In this document: positions 17,064 to 24,579 of the stretch, one piece after another
How positions within the stretch are numbered: position 1 is the first letter of the stretch
How the letters are laid out: each line of letters opens with the position of its first letter
NCBI GenBank assembly: GCA_020634155.1
Contig: JACKCI010000002.1
Location: 124,001 to 188,000, forward strand
Direction: 5' to 3'
DNA from: Anaerolineales bacterium
Lineage (GTDB): Bacteria; Chloroflexota; Anaerolineae; Aggregatilineales; J027
DNA length: 64,000 nucleotides
Program-made: the position numbers and the translations under genes
Notes under the pieces: model-generated
Seen by the model: only the letters and a program-made list of their open reading frames with translations
The model's database searches: none
What the model was told of the DNA's origin: nothing

Positions 17064-18506
17064 ATGCCGCAACCACATGTTACCTTCGATTTTGATGGAA
17101 TTTCCGATCGGTTGAAGTACAGCAAACTGCATGTCATTAACCATGCGAATGATCGAAAATTTGAGCTTCGGGTTTCCGTTGATGATAAGGCATTTCTCAA
17201 TCTACGGGGATTGCTATTGGATGCCCCCATTGCAGATTTGATTGACCTCGCTGTGGCAATTCATGAGGCAGATCGCTGGACGCAACGCGATCATGATTTC
17301 CCCAGTGTAATTCATGTGCGTCTACCAATACGATGCCTTGAGACGTTCAACACCCCTGAGTTGCACGCACATCTCCAGCAGACGCTATACTCGTTTACAG
17401 GAGACTTATGGACGTTCGAGTTTATCCGTTTTCCGGAGCAGAGGCGATTCGCAGAATTACAACGACCGCTTTGGAAAACGTCAAATGAAGGCGTCCATAC
17501 TGAGGTTGCACTTTGGAGCGGTGGACTTGATGCAATGGCAGGTCTGTGTAATCGCATTAATCAAAAAAGTGCAGAACGGTTTCTTCTCTTTGGAGCAGGT
17601 GGTAATTCGTCTATCAGAGGTATTCAAAAATCCGTCTTTAGTCGTTTGGAAAAACGTCTTGGTGTAGATATGCGGCTTATGCAAGTACATATCTATCAAA
17701 GTGGGTCGAGACAAAAAGGCTTGCAGCGTGATAGGAAACTTCGGGCGCGTGGAATGGTCTTTATGTTACTAGGTGCGGCCTATGCAGCTTTAGAAGACCA
17801 AGATGCGCTTGCAGCTTATGAAAATGGCCCCGGTGCCCTCAACTTGCCCTATCGTGCATCTGAGGTTGGTTTGGATCACGCACGATCAGTACATCCACTA
17901 TCCCTTGATGCCATCAGTCATTTGGTATCAATGATTTTGGGTAAGCAATTTAGGGTTCATAATCCTTTCCTCTGGTGGACGAAAGCAGAGATGTGTCGGG
18001 TGCTAGATAAAATGAAAGTGACTGACATCGCATGGGAAACTATCTCATGTGATCGCCCGCATCGAAAGAGTGTGACGCAGTGTGGCAGATGTTCATCATG
18101 TCTTTTGCGACGCGAAAGTTTTCTCGCATCAGAAACAGAAGATCATACCCCATACTTGATAGACTTAGAAGTTGGCCTAGAGCGTGACGATTTGCTTCGT
18201 ACTAGCCACTTGCCACACATGATGCACCAAGCCGACTCATTGCGCCAGATCGTGTATAGCGAGAACGCATGGGAGATACTCGCCCGTAAACACCCATCAC
18301 GGTTGGCTGATATTGTGTATCGACTTTCTCGAGGTGGCGTTGACTCCGAACATGACTTGACGGAAAAAATAATATCCGTACTTGCCCGTTATGCGGACGA
18401 ATGGCATGTACCAGTTGTACAAGATACATTTGCGACGGAGATTAAGGCCATTCGTCGTATTCCGAAGCGCACGAAACATCAAAAGACTGTTTCGATAAAG
18501 GAATAA
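17064..18506 (+). CDS. QueC-like PP-loop ATP pyrophosphatase, defence type
   Basis: A 480-aa protein with a central QueC-like domain: PP-loop SGGLDA (residues 152-157) and a zinc cluster Cys329, Cys340, Cys343, Cys346 (QCGRCSSCLLRR). Housekeeping QueC makes preQ0 (7-cyano-7-deazaguanine) and is only about 220 aa; here a ~150-aa N-terminal domain and a ~120-aa C-terminal tail are added. Long QueC-like proteins are known from the Qat defence system (QatC) and type IV CBASS (Cap9). The usual PP-loop SGGxDS has Ala instead of the final Ser. No QueD/QueE/TGT genes are nearby, so a tRNA pathway is unlikely. Substrate and product are unknown here. Confidence 0.75.
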   Translation: MPQPHVTFDFDGISDRLKYSKLHVINHANDRKFELRVSVDDKAFLNLRGLLLDAPIADLIDLAVAIHEADRWTQRDHDFPSVIHVRLPIRCLETFNTPELHAHLQQTLYSFTGDLWTFEFIRFPEQRRFAELQRPLWKTSNEGVHTEVALWSGGLDAMAGLCNRINQKSAERFLLFGAGGNSSIRGIQKSVFSRLEKRLGVDMRLMQVHIYQSGSRQKGLQRDRKLRARGMVFMLLGAAYAALEDQDALAAYENGPGALNLPYRASEVGLDHARSVHPLSLDAISHLVSMILGKQFRVHNPFLWWTKAEMCRVLDKMKVTDIAWETISCDRPHRKSVTQCGRCSSCLLRRESFLASETEDHTPYLIDLEVGLERDDLLRTSHLPHMMHQADSLRQIVYSENAWEILARKHPSRLADIVYRLSRGGVDSEHDLTEKIISVLARYADEWHVPVVQDTFATEIKAIRRIPKRTKHQKTVSIKE

Positions 18507-18509
18507 ACA

Positions 18510-19685
18510 ATGAATGATGCAGAGAAGATAATCAACTTACTAGATGCACAAGCGCTTGGGCGCAAACTTCGCCTAGCACGCGAGAAGCGCGGGCTGACGC
18601 AAGAAGAAGCAGCCCAAATTATCAATGTTGGGCGTACAACGATGATTAACATTGAAAAGGGCGATCGCAGAGTCCGTCCGGAAGAGTTAGTACAACTTGC
18701 TATTGAGTATGGGCGAGATGTGAGTGAGTTTGTTGAAGAAATTCGCTATGAGCACCTTTATACGCAACCGCAATTTCGCGGGCCAGAACAGTATGAAAAT
18801 GAGGGTGATGCGGAAATTGAGCAGTGGATTGAGGAATTAAAAGACCTCGCATATAGCTACTATGAGATTGAGCAGTTACTTGATGCTCCATTAGTGAAGA
18901 AATATCCTGCTGAGTATGAAATAGGCAGACTCAAAGCAGAGGAACTAGGCGAGAGTATTGCGCTTGAAGAGCGACAACGTTTAGGGCTTGGCGATAAACC
19001 CATTCCTGTTCTGCGTACCTTGCTTGAGCAAGAAGTGGGATTGCGTATCTACTATCTGCCTTTAAGACCGTCGAAATATTCAGCAATTTATGTATATAGC
19101 GACCACATTGGCGGATGTATTGCAGTCAATAATCAGCATCCAGAGGAAAGAGCCAGAATGTCCCTTGCCCATGACTATGGACACTTTCTTACCTCTCGAT
19201 ACAAACCAACTCTGTACAACATTGAGGGCTATCACTCGCGTCGCTCTGAGAATGAAAAAATCGCCGATCAATTCGCGGTTCATTTTCTGATGCCAACGAC
19301 GGGGATCATGAGAAGATTTACTGATATTCGCAAGGCGAAAGGAAAAGTAACGCCCTATGATCTTGTCGAGATGGCGCACTATTTTGGAGTATCCTTTGAA
19401 GCGTTGTCATATCGATTGGAAGGTCTCAAGTTGATCCCCTCTGGAATGTTAGATCATCTCAATGACGAAGGTTTCAAAGTGCGTGATGTACAACGTCGTC
19501 TTGGTCTTGAGCAACTTCCAGCTTCACGTCAACGCCTCCCGTTGCGTCATCAACTTCTTGCTGTTGAGGCATTAGATCAGGGAGTAATCAGCGAGAATCA
19601 ACTTGCTGATTTGTTTGAGGTTGATCTCTTAGAAGCTCGAGAGATTTTTTCCACGTTGCGTGGACAAAGACTCTCCTTTGACTAG
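18510..19685 (+). CDS. XRE-family regulator fused to ImmA/IrrE-type peptidase domain
   Basis: A 391-aa protein. Residues about 15-70 form an XRE helix-turn-helix (LRLAREKRGLTQEEAAQIIN). Residues about 165-275 form an ImmA/IrrE (COG2856) domain with metal motif HDYGH (221-225) and a downstream Glu (ENEKIADQFAVHFLMP). The consensus HExxH has Asp in place of the catalytic Glu, which may reduce peptidase activity. Such proteins repress their operon and cleave or sense a partner after damage or infection. It starts 3 bp after the QueC-like stop and is followed by the PIN-like gene. Confidence 0.85.
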   Translation: MNDAEKIINLLDAQALGRKLRLAREKRGLTQEEAAQIINVGRTTMINIEKGDRRVRPEELVQLAIEYGRDVSEFVEEIRYEHLYTQPQFRGPEQYENEGDAEIEQWIEELKDLAYSYYEIEQLLDAPLVKKYPAEYEIGRLKAEELGESIALEERQRLGLGDKPIPVLRTLLEQEVGLRIYYLPLRPSKYSAIYVYSDHIGGCIAVNNQHPEERARMSLAHDYGHFLTSRYKPTLYNIEGYHSRRSENEKIADQFAVHFLMPTTGIMRRFTDIRKAKGKVTPYDLVEMAHYFGVSFEALSYRLEGLKLIPSGMLDHLNDEGFKVRDVQRRLGLEQLPASRQRLPLRHQLLAVEALDQGVISENQLADLFEVDLLEAREIFSTLRGQRLSFD

Positions 19686-19714
19686 TTGATGAAATAAATT
19701 AAGGAGAGTGCTGT

Positions 19715-20296
19715 TTGGACGATGCGCCTTTCATTCGTCATGAATACATCATCTTAGATGCTAGTAGCGTTATCAATCTCTATGCAACGGGATACATGCC
19801 AGAAATCATTCGAAGCCTACTTGCTCGATGTGCTGTGAGCGATTATGTGAAAGAGAGGGAAGCACAAGCTGTCTATGGAGAGCCAGACAAAAATGGGAAA
19901 CGCGAACGAATTCCTATAGACTGGGATATGTTAATAGATGAGGGCATACTCGAGATATGCTCAATCAACTCGCCTTCCGTATCCAACACTATCATTGTGC
20001 TTGCAAGCGACGGCATTCGGGGAATGGGAGAGAAAATCTCAGGCGCAATTGCTTTCAAGAATGATTGGGGAATTGTCCTTGATGACCACAGCGCCACCTC
20101 AAAATTGGCGGCTCGAATGCCGCATATTCAGATGCTAACAACCCTTGATCTCCTCCAATACTGGGTGAACTCTATGACTATCTCAGACGAAATTCTTATG
20201 GCAGCGCTAATAAACCTAAGAGTGCGCGGAAACTATATTGTTCCAAGGAATCATCATCTATATGAGTGGGTTGCCGTGTATGTAGATGATGAATAG
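19715..20296 (+). CDS. PIN-like nuclease-fold protein, last gene of cassette
   Basis: A 193-aa protein with PIN-domain signs: Asp15 in YIILDASSVINLYATG, a GEKISGAIA helix with Glu106, and Asp123/Asp124 in GIVLDDHSATSKLA. This is close to the PIN subgroup (DUF3368-like) often paired with XRE/ImmA proteins in toxin-antitoxin-like modules. The start is TTG at 19715, supported by AAGGAGAG 7 nt upstream; no ATG fits. It follows the ImmA gene by 29 bp and a perfect 18-bp palindrome follows its stop. RNase activity is inferred. Confidence 0.65.
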   Translation: MDDAPFIRHEYIILDASSVINLYATGYMPEIIRSLLARCAVSDYVKEREAQAVYGEPDKNGKRERIPIDWDMLIDEGILEICSINSPSVSNTIIVLASDGIRGMGEKISGAIAFKNDWGIVLDDHSATSKLAARMPHIQMLTTLDLLQYWVNSMTISDEILMAALINLRVRGNYIVPRNHHLYEWVAVYVDDE

Positions 20297-20300
20297 ATCT

Positions 20301-20318
20301 TTGATGGGTACCCATCAA
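20301..20318. repeat. 18-bp perfect palindrome after the cassette
   Basis: TTGATGGGTACCCATCAA is a perfect palindrome 4 bp after the PIN-like stop. Folded as RNA it gives a 7-bp stem with GTAC loop, but only a weak T-rich tail follows, so termination is uncertain. The first 13 bases (TTGATGGGTACCC) recur as a direct copy at 21078-21090, next to insertion-sequence breakpoints. Confidence 0.55.
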
Positions 20319-20526
20319 TCTCTATTGCCTTTATAATGTATCTCATCAATAATTGAAGAATGAAGAATTTTGGAAAGAAAAATTTGCGATCCAGCAAACA
20401 TCGTTGTAAGATATGATTCAAAATACAACAATTTACATAAAATACGCCCTAGATATATCTATAGAGGTGAGGACGCTCAGTCCCAATGCTCCAGCAATTA
20501 AAGCACTTAGATAATAGGCAAAAGTC

Positions 20527-20970
20527 ATGAATAGAAAAGAGTTGATTGACCGTGTTCAGTTTCTTGCTGGATTATCATTTTTTGCGATCATCCTTATTAG
20601 TTTATGGTTGTTTTTTAGGGCAAACTATTCTCTTTCGATTTTGCTGATGATTGTCAGTGTCATTTTACTTATTTTTATAAGTGTCGCCTATTTTTTGCGA
20701 TTTGACATTATTGCTGACCTGCAGGATAGGAATGTTTATTCAAATAGCAGGCTTTGGCTTTCCATGTTATTGCAAGCAAGCCTCATGTCATTTGTGTCAT
20801 TTGAAATTTTAGGTAGCCTGAAGGAAAACATTTCGCCAGAATTGTCTGTTCTACTCCACTGGATAGTAGTACCCTGTAGTGAACCCCTGAGATTGGACAC
20901 AAAAATGCGCTATCATATTTTAGCATCAGTTAAGATAACGGTGCTACCCATTGTGCCTCACATTCGCTAG
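20527..20970 (+). pseudogene. Membrane protein truncated by an IS3-family insertion
   Basis: The first 116 residues encode three or four hydrophobic helices (FLAGLSFFAIILISLWLFF, SLSILLMIVSVILLIF, LWLSMLLQASLMSFV). From 20875 on, the frame reads into the end of an insertion sequence, so about the last 31 residues are foreign. The original C-terminus is lost. The gene sits between the QueC-like cassette and the IS debris. I do not recognise the family of the surviving part. Confidence 0.6.
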
Positions 20971-21108
20971 GTGCGAGATACTCCAAGGCAGAATGAATAC
21001 GTTTGTATGTATAGACATCTTCTAGGAAACGCCCGATGGACCGGTAAGCATGATGAAAATTCTCGTATTCCGATAAATTGATGGGTACCCCGTAAAAGAA
21101 GACAAACT
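20875..21108 (-). mobile_element. IS3-family remnant (orfB C-terminal fragment and one end)
   Basis: The end TGTAGTGAACCCCTGAGA begins at 20875 and has the typical IS3/IS150-type terminal look. On the minus strand, 21100 to 20930 encodes the transposase C-terminus (INLSEYENFHHAYRSIGRF, LEDVYTYKRIHSALEYLAP, stop at 20930), matching the end of the IS3 OrfB DDE domain. Everything upstream of the INLSEYE segment is missing, and the fragment stops where an IS481-type end begins at 21109. Confidence 0.8.
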
Positions 21109-21157
21109 TGAACTAATTGGTTAAATCGGCTGGCTACTCACCGCCTACATCACGCCG
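21109..21157. repeat. Degenerate IS481-type terminal repeat
   Basis: This 49-bp stretch starts TGAACTAATTGGTTAAATCGG and ends CTACATCACGCCG, and aligns along its length with the 51-bp terminal repeat of the intact IS481-family element at 23113-24579. No matching partner end or transposase was found nearby, so it is a relic. It abuts the broken IS3 fragment. Confidence 0.65.
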
Positions 21158-21405
21158 GACGATTCAGGATAACTGAGCCTAGCTCTTATTCATGCAGGCA
21201 GCACAATGCGGTTGCCCCCTACCGACGTAACCGGTCAATACACAAGCGTCTGCTACCGCACAAAAAAGCCTCAATGCCTGACTGACCCAGACCAAGATTT
21301 ACTACTATTTCAATGCTAGAAAGGGTGAGAGAATATGAAAGGGATTGGAGTCGCCTCCTCAGCAGCAAGCCATCTATTGGCTGCAAAAGGATCAATTCAC
21401 AAAAC

Positions 21406-21552
21406 CTAGCCTTCTTGTCGAGGGCGTCGCGGCTTTTTGGTATTCTTTCCCTTATTAATCGCCCAAACAAAGCTGACCAGACCTACATTAAGGACGGTCA
21501 ACCCCATTGGCGACCAATGGGTAATATCAAAAAGTGGCACACACACGGTCAT
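21406..21552 (-). CDS. Short single-span membrane protein (48 aa)
   Basis: A 48-residue frame starts at ATG 21552 with AAAGGAG 4 nt upstream, an unusually strong ribosome site. The product begins MTVCVPLFDITHWSP, has one hydrophobic helix (MGLTVLNVGLVSFVWAIN) and a very basic tail (KGKNTKKPRRPRQEG). Size, helix and positive tail fit a small membrane peptide. It lies in a region of IS and gene debris, so it may be a survivor or a leftover. No family recognised. Confidence 0.45.
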   Translation of the reverse strand: MTVCVPLFDITHWSPMGLTVLNVGLVSFVWAINKGKNTKKPRRPRQEG

Positions 21553-21626
21553 GCGGCTCCTTTCTGCTACTTGATATTGCTAGACCCGTTACGGCCTAGT
21601 GCGAGGAGGCGCTCCATCCCTATTTT

Positions 21627-21941
21627 TTAGTATTGATGAGATGTGCTGTTTTCGCAAATCTTTTGGGTGCCGATTGACCACCATATTGGCTCAGGATGGC
21701 GGAGAGTGTGCTTTGGCTCCACATTTCCTGTTGATGTATGGACAAGCGCTTGGCCTTGGACGCACAGCGGCACCACCCACCGTGCCAAGCGTTCTTCGAG
21801 TTCAGTCAACCGTGTGCGGCATGTCTCGGGGTCGAGTTTATCGACCTTGTTCAACGCCACTACCACCACCAAGTCCAAGGAGTGTAACCGCGTAATGCAA
21901 CTAAAATCGGCTTTACCATAGGTGGCCTCGACATCGGGCAA
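21627..21941 (-). pseudogene. Decayed GTPase fragment
   Basis: The minus-strand frame (continuing upstream to a stop near 21970) reads KVKAIYLPDVEATYGKADFS, then DLVVVVALNKVDKLDPETC and RLTELEERLARW. NKVD after a hydrophobic strand is the G4 motif of P-loop GTPases, and PDVEATYG resembles a G3 region. No Walker A (G1) is present and the tail is not protein-like, so it is a fragment, perhaps of a dynamin-like or MMR-type GTPase. It lies between an IS481 relic and the MntA/HepT genes. Confidence 0.4.
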
Positions 21942-22059
21942 ATAGATCGCTTTAACTTTACTTGTACGAGTTGTTTATGGTCTAAGTCATTGTTACTCAA
22001 AAAACTGAGGATAAACTACCACAAAGTTGTCGAGTACCTGAGAAAAATGAGCTATAGGC

Positions 22060-22065
22060 TATAAT
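22060..22065 (+). promoter_or_regulatory. -10 element for the toxin-antitoxin operon
   Basis: A perfect TATAAT lies 27 bp before ATG 22093, with a GAGAGG ribosome site between. No good -35 is visible at 16-18 bp, so an activator or extended contact may be needed. Confidence 0.4.
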
Positions 22066-22092
22066 AGGGTAAAAAGCGAGAGGTAAAATGCC

Positions 22093-22356
22093 ATGACAAC
22101 CGTAGAGGTGAAGTTACGGCTTCCCAATGATATGCTGGCCTACCTGCAACGCGAGACGCGGGAGCGCAATATGCCTCTAGATGATGTGGTGAGCAACATG
22201 CTGACAGAATACTTTGATGAACCGACCCATGAAGAACTGTTGGCGGGCTTGCAGCAATCGCTGATTGAGGTGTTAGCAGGCAATGTTCGTCCTGCTAGAG
22301 AGTTTTTAGCGGAACTCCAGCCCTCTACAGATGATGAAAGCGATGAACGCTTATGA
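22093..22356 (+). CDS. RHH-like antitoxin-type protein upstream of MntA/HepT
   Basis: An 87-aa acidic protein. The N-terminus (VEVKLRLPNDMLAYLQRET then PLDDVVSNMLTEYF) looks like a ribbon-helix-helix DNA-binding segment; the C-terminus (LLAGLQQSLIEVLAGNV, PAREFLAEL) is like antitoxin tails seen next to small toxins. Its stop overlaps the mntA start in an ATGA, so it is part of the same operon. It may give DNA-binding autoregulation that the MntA/HepT pair lacks (inference). Confidence 0.65.
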   Translation: MTTVEVKLRLPNDMLAYLQRETRERNMPLDDVVSNMLTEYFDEPTHEELLAGLQQSLIEVLAGNVRPAREFLAELQPSTDDESDERL

Positions 22357-22667
22357 CAGATACCACCCGACAGGCTCCAACCTTAGACATGCTCCGTGCC
22401 CGTCGTACTGAAATCCTTGCGCTGGCGGAGCGTTACGGCGCATATAACCTGCGTGTCTTTGGCAGTGTCGCACGCGGAGATGCCAAGCTTGATAGCGATG
22501 TCGATTTGCTGGTGAACTTCCACGAAGGCGCAAGTCTGTTTGAGCTTTCTGGCTTCTGGCAGGATTTACAGGATTTGCTCGGTGTGGGCGTAGATATTGT
22601 CGAAGACCATACGGGACTGCGGGAGCGTTTCCGTCGGCGGATCATGAAGGATGTTACCACTTTATGA
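22353..22667 (+). CDS. mntA: MntA-type minimal nucleotidyltransferase antitoxin
   Basis: A 104-aa minimal nucleotidyltransferase. The motif GSVARGDAKLDSDVD is an exact GSX10DXD, followed by the third acidic strand VGVDIVE. MntA antitoxins neutralise their HepT partner by transferring AMP to a tyrosine. The start overlaps the preceding gene and the stop overlaps hepT, giving a three-gene coupled operon. Confidence 0.88.
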   Translation: MTDTTRQAPTLDMLRARRTEILALAERYGAYNLRVFGSVARGDAKLDSDVDLLVNFHEGASLFELSGFWQDLQDLLGVGVDIVEDHTGLRERFRRRIMKDVTTL

Positions 22668-23026
22668 AGAAAACAAGCCGCGATCATTTGGAAGATATCC
22701 AGCATGAATTAACTCTTGTAATGCAGTTCATACAGGAAGGCAAAAACGCATTTTTGCAGGATGCGCGTACCCAGTATGCGGTTATGATGGCGTATGCACG
22801 GATTGGTGAAATAGTCAAACAAATCCCCGATGAAGTACTAGCGAGGCAGGCACAAATGGAATGGCGCGAGATTAAGGGCTTTCGTGATGTGCTGATTCAT
22901 CGCTATTTTGATGTTAACATGCTGCGGGTGTGGGAAGCGGTGGAAAAACTACCCGTTTTACAAATGGCTGTTGAAACGCTGCTGGACACCCTGCCCACCG
23001 ATGACGAAAGCGACGATACACCATGA
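22664..23026 (+). CDS. hepT: HepT-type HEPN RNase toxin
   Basis: A 120-aa helical HEPN/DUF86 protein. The active-site motif RDVLIHRY is an exact RX4HXY, where Arg and His cleave RNA and the Tyr is the site modified by MntA. Length is slightly above usual because of an acidic tail (TDDESDDTP). It overlaps mntA by 4 bp. The interrupted dispersed repeat and the IS481 element follow it. Confidence 0.88.
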   Translation: MKKTSRDHLEDIQHELTLVMQFIQEGKNAFLQDARTQYAVMMAYARIGEIVKQIPDEVLARQAQMEWREIKGFRDVLIHRYFDVNMLRVWEAVEKLPVLQMAVETLLDTLPTDDESDDTP

Positions 23027-23045
23027 GCTAAAGGCTTCACGGCTA

Positions 23046-23112
23046 CAAAATTACTGATTGCTGAGGTAACATGCAGTTTGCTTTGCGATAACAATGTAGA
23101 TGGTCAACGATG
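23046..23112. repeat. Left half of a dispersed repeat interrupted by IS481
   Basis: The stretch from ATTACTGATTGCTGAGGTAA onward aligns with 33727-33795 (CTGCTGACTGTGGAGGTAAT and following), about 70% identical by eye. The aligned sequence continues on the far side of the IS481 element at 24580-24664. Confidence 0.55.
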
Positions 23113-23163
23113 TGAACTAATCGGTGACATCGACCGCCCGAGCTAATCGGCTACATCGTGCCG
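23113..23163. repeat. IS481 left terminal inverted repeat
   Basis: 51 bp beginning TGAACTAATCGGTGACATCG and ending CTACATCGTGCCG. It is the exact reverse complement of 24529-24579. The last seven codons of the transposase lie inside it. Confidence 0.9.
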
Positions 23164-24483
23164 CTTGGCAACGGATTTTTTTCGTAGACGCTGCGCGGCG
23201 ATGAGCAATTGCCACTCGGACTGAGCTTCCTTAGCCATCATGTCAAAATAAAGGTCAAAGTCAATAGGTTCACCCGCCAAACCCTTGACGGGCAGGGACT
23301 TCAGTCCAGTACCCGCAAGGCGACAAGTAAAGCAGCGTTGAAGGGCATCAAGGGTCAGCACGGCATAGCGTCCGGCGAGGGCACGACTGACATAGTAAGA
23401 TTGTCGTCCAATGGTAACGGTGCCATTGGCACGCACCCGACGTTTGTAGGGATGGTGATGAAACTGCATGAGCCAATGGTCGGGGTCAACAATGGTTGGT
23501 AAACGTGGAATACCTAATAAGCTGGGGAAAGCGACATAGGGTGGTTGGTTGCGGCAGGCGGTGCCTTGGTGAGGACGGTCGGTATTGTAGAACATCTGGA
23601 AGGCCTCGACTGCGATTTGGGTCTCATCGACGGTGGTGGGACAGCTCACCCGCAAGCACTCTTGTTTAAGGGTGCGATGAACGCGCTCAACATAGGGTTT
23701 GCGGTCGGGGCGATGGGGCGGGCAAATCTCTAAACGAATGCCCAAACTCAACACAAAACGCATCAAGGCTGAGAGGTAGCCTTCGGCGCTCCAACTGCCC
23801 ACGAAGCGTGGGTCGCGGTCGATGACGAGTACCCGTGGTAGCCCTTGACGAAAGAAGATGCTGGCGAGACTGGTGAGGGCCGTGGCTTGGTTGAAGTCGC
23901 CGCGGGCTTGGCTATCCACCAAAATCGATGTGCTGCGATCCACAATATTGAGAACTTCAATGCGATGTTGCTGTTTGTCATTAACGGTGGGTGGAATGCC
24001 GGGTACATCCGTGAAGTCAATTTCCCAGACTTCCATCGGGTCGGGTCGTACCATTTCCTCATGTGGCGGAGGCGCTGGCTCACGCACAATCTGTTGATGC
24101 TCATCAAGGATGCGCGATATCGTGCTCGTCGAGGTCGGCACATCATAGCCTGCCGCCTTGAGGTCTTCGCGCTGGTGCAGATGGTACAGAATTGTCTTTG
24201 ACCCCACTACCCGATGGTACTGTCGTGGTAGCGTATTCCGCAGTTCGATGACCACTTCGACTACCGCAGGCTCCACATGGCGAGGTGGCGTATGTCGGCT
24301 CCGCGACTGGCTGTGAAGTACCTCCTCATCCTCGACCCTTGTTCCTGCCAACCGTTTGCGCCATTTCCGCACCCATCGCTCCGACCGTCCACTGATGGCA
24401 CACAGTTCCGCTACGCTTGGTTGGGGGTCTTGATTCAACAGGTCGCGTAGACGAGCGCGTTCCACTATCCACGCCTCTTCCAT
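23143..24483 (-). CDS. IS481-family DDE transposase
   Basis: A 446-aa transposase with an N-terminal helix-turn-helix (SVAELCAISGRSERWVRKW), then an rve integrase core with catalytic residues in WEIDFTDV (Asp), VIDRDPRF (Asp) and YVERVHRTLKQE (Glu). The C-terminus is a Mu-type beta-barrel-like tail ending RKKSVAKRHDVAD. The frame is intact, so it may still be active. The coding end runs into the left terminal repeat. Confidence 0.92.
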   Translation of the reverse strand: MEEAWIVERARLRDLLNQDPQPSVAELCAISGRSERWVRKWRKRLAGTRVEDEEVLHSQSRSRHTPPRHVEPAVVEVVIELRNTLPRQYHRVVGSKTILYHLHQREDLKAAGYDVPTSTSTISRILDEHQQIVREPAPPPHEEMVRPDPMEVWEIDFTDVPGIPPTVNDKQQHRIEVLNIVDRSTSILVDSQARGDFNQATALTSLASIFFRQGLPRVLVIDRDPRFVGSWSAEGYLSALMRFVLSLGIRLEICPPHRPDRKPYVERVHRTLKQECLRVSCPTTVDETQIAVEAFQMFYNTDRPHQGTACRNQPPYVAFPSLLGIPRLPTIVDPDHWLMQFHHHPYKRRVRANGTVTIGRQSYYVSRALAGRYAVLTLDALQRCFTCRLAGTGLKSLPVKGLAGEPIDFDLYFDMMAKEAQSEWQLLIAAQRLRKKSVAKRHDVAD

Positions 24484-24528
24484 CTCTTACCTCGTCCCGT
24501 TTTTCCTGCCAGTATATCCCCCTTTTTC

Positions 24529-24579
24529 CGGCACGATGTAGCCGATTAGCTCGGGCGGTCGATGTCACCGATTAGTTCA
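24529..24579. repeat. IS481 right terminal inverted repeat
   Basis: 51 bp, the exact reverse complement of 23113-23163, with the same two internal sub-repeats. It lies 45 bp before the transposase start, so it may also carry the promoter. Confidence 0.9.

Larger units (their letters stand above)
23113..24579 (-). mobile_element. Complete-looking IS481-family insertion sequence
   Basis: A 1467-bp element bounded by perfect 51-bp inverted repeats (23113-23163 and 24529-24579) and filled by one transposase gene. Each end contains two related sub-repeats, CTAATCGGTGACATCG and CTAATCGGCTACATCG, 26 bp apart, probably transposase-binding sites. No clear target duplication is visible at the edges. 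It splits a dispersed repeat. Relics of related elements lie at 21109-21157 and 29563-29640. Confidence 0.85.

Noticed and set aside
17064..18506. Housekeeping queC for queuosine
   Set aside because: Protein is twice the usual length, PP-loop is altered, and no queD/queE/queF/tgt neighbours are present.
16422..20296. Calling the cassette Qat or type IV CBASS
   Set aside because: Only the QueC-like protein matches. No QatA ATPase, TatD nuclease, CD-NTase or TGT-like gene is present in the window, so the label is not justified.
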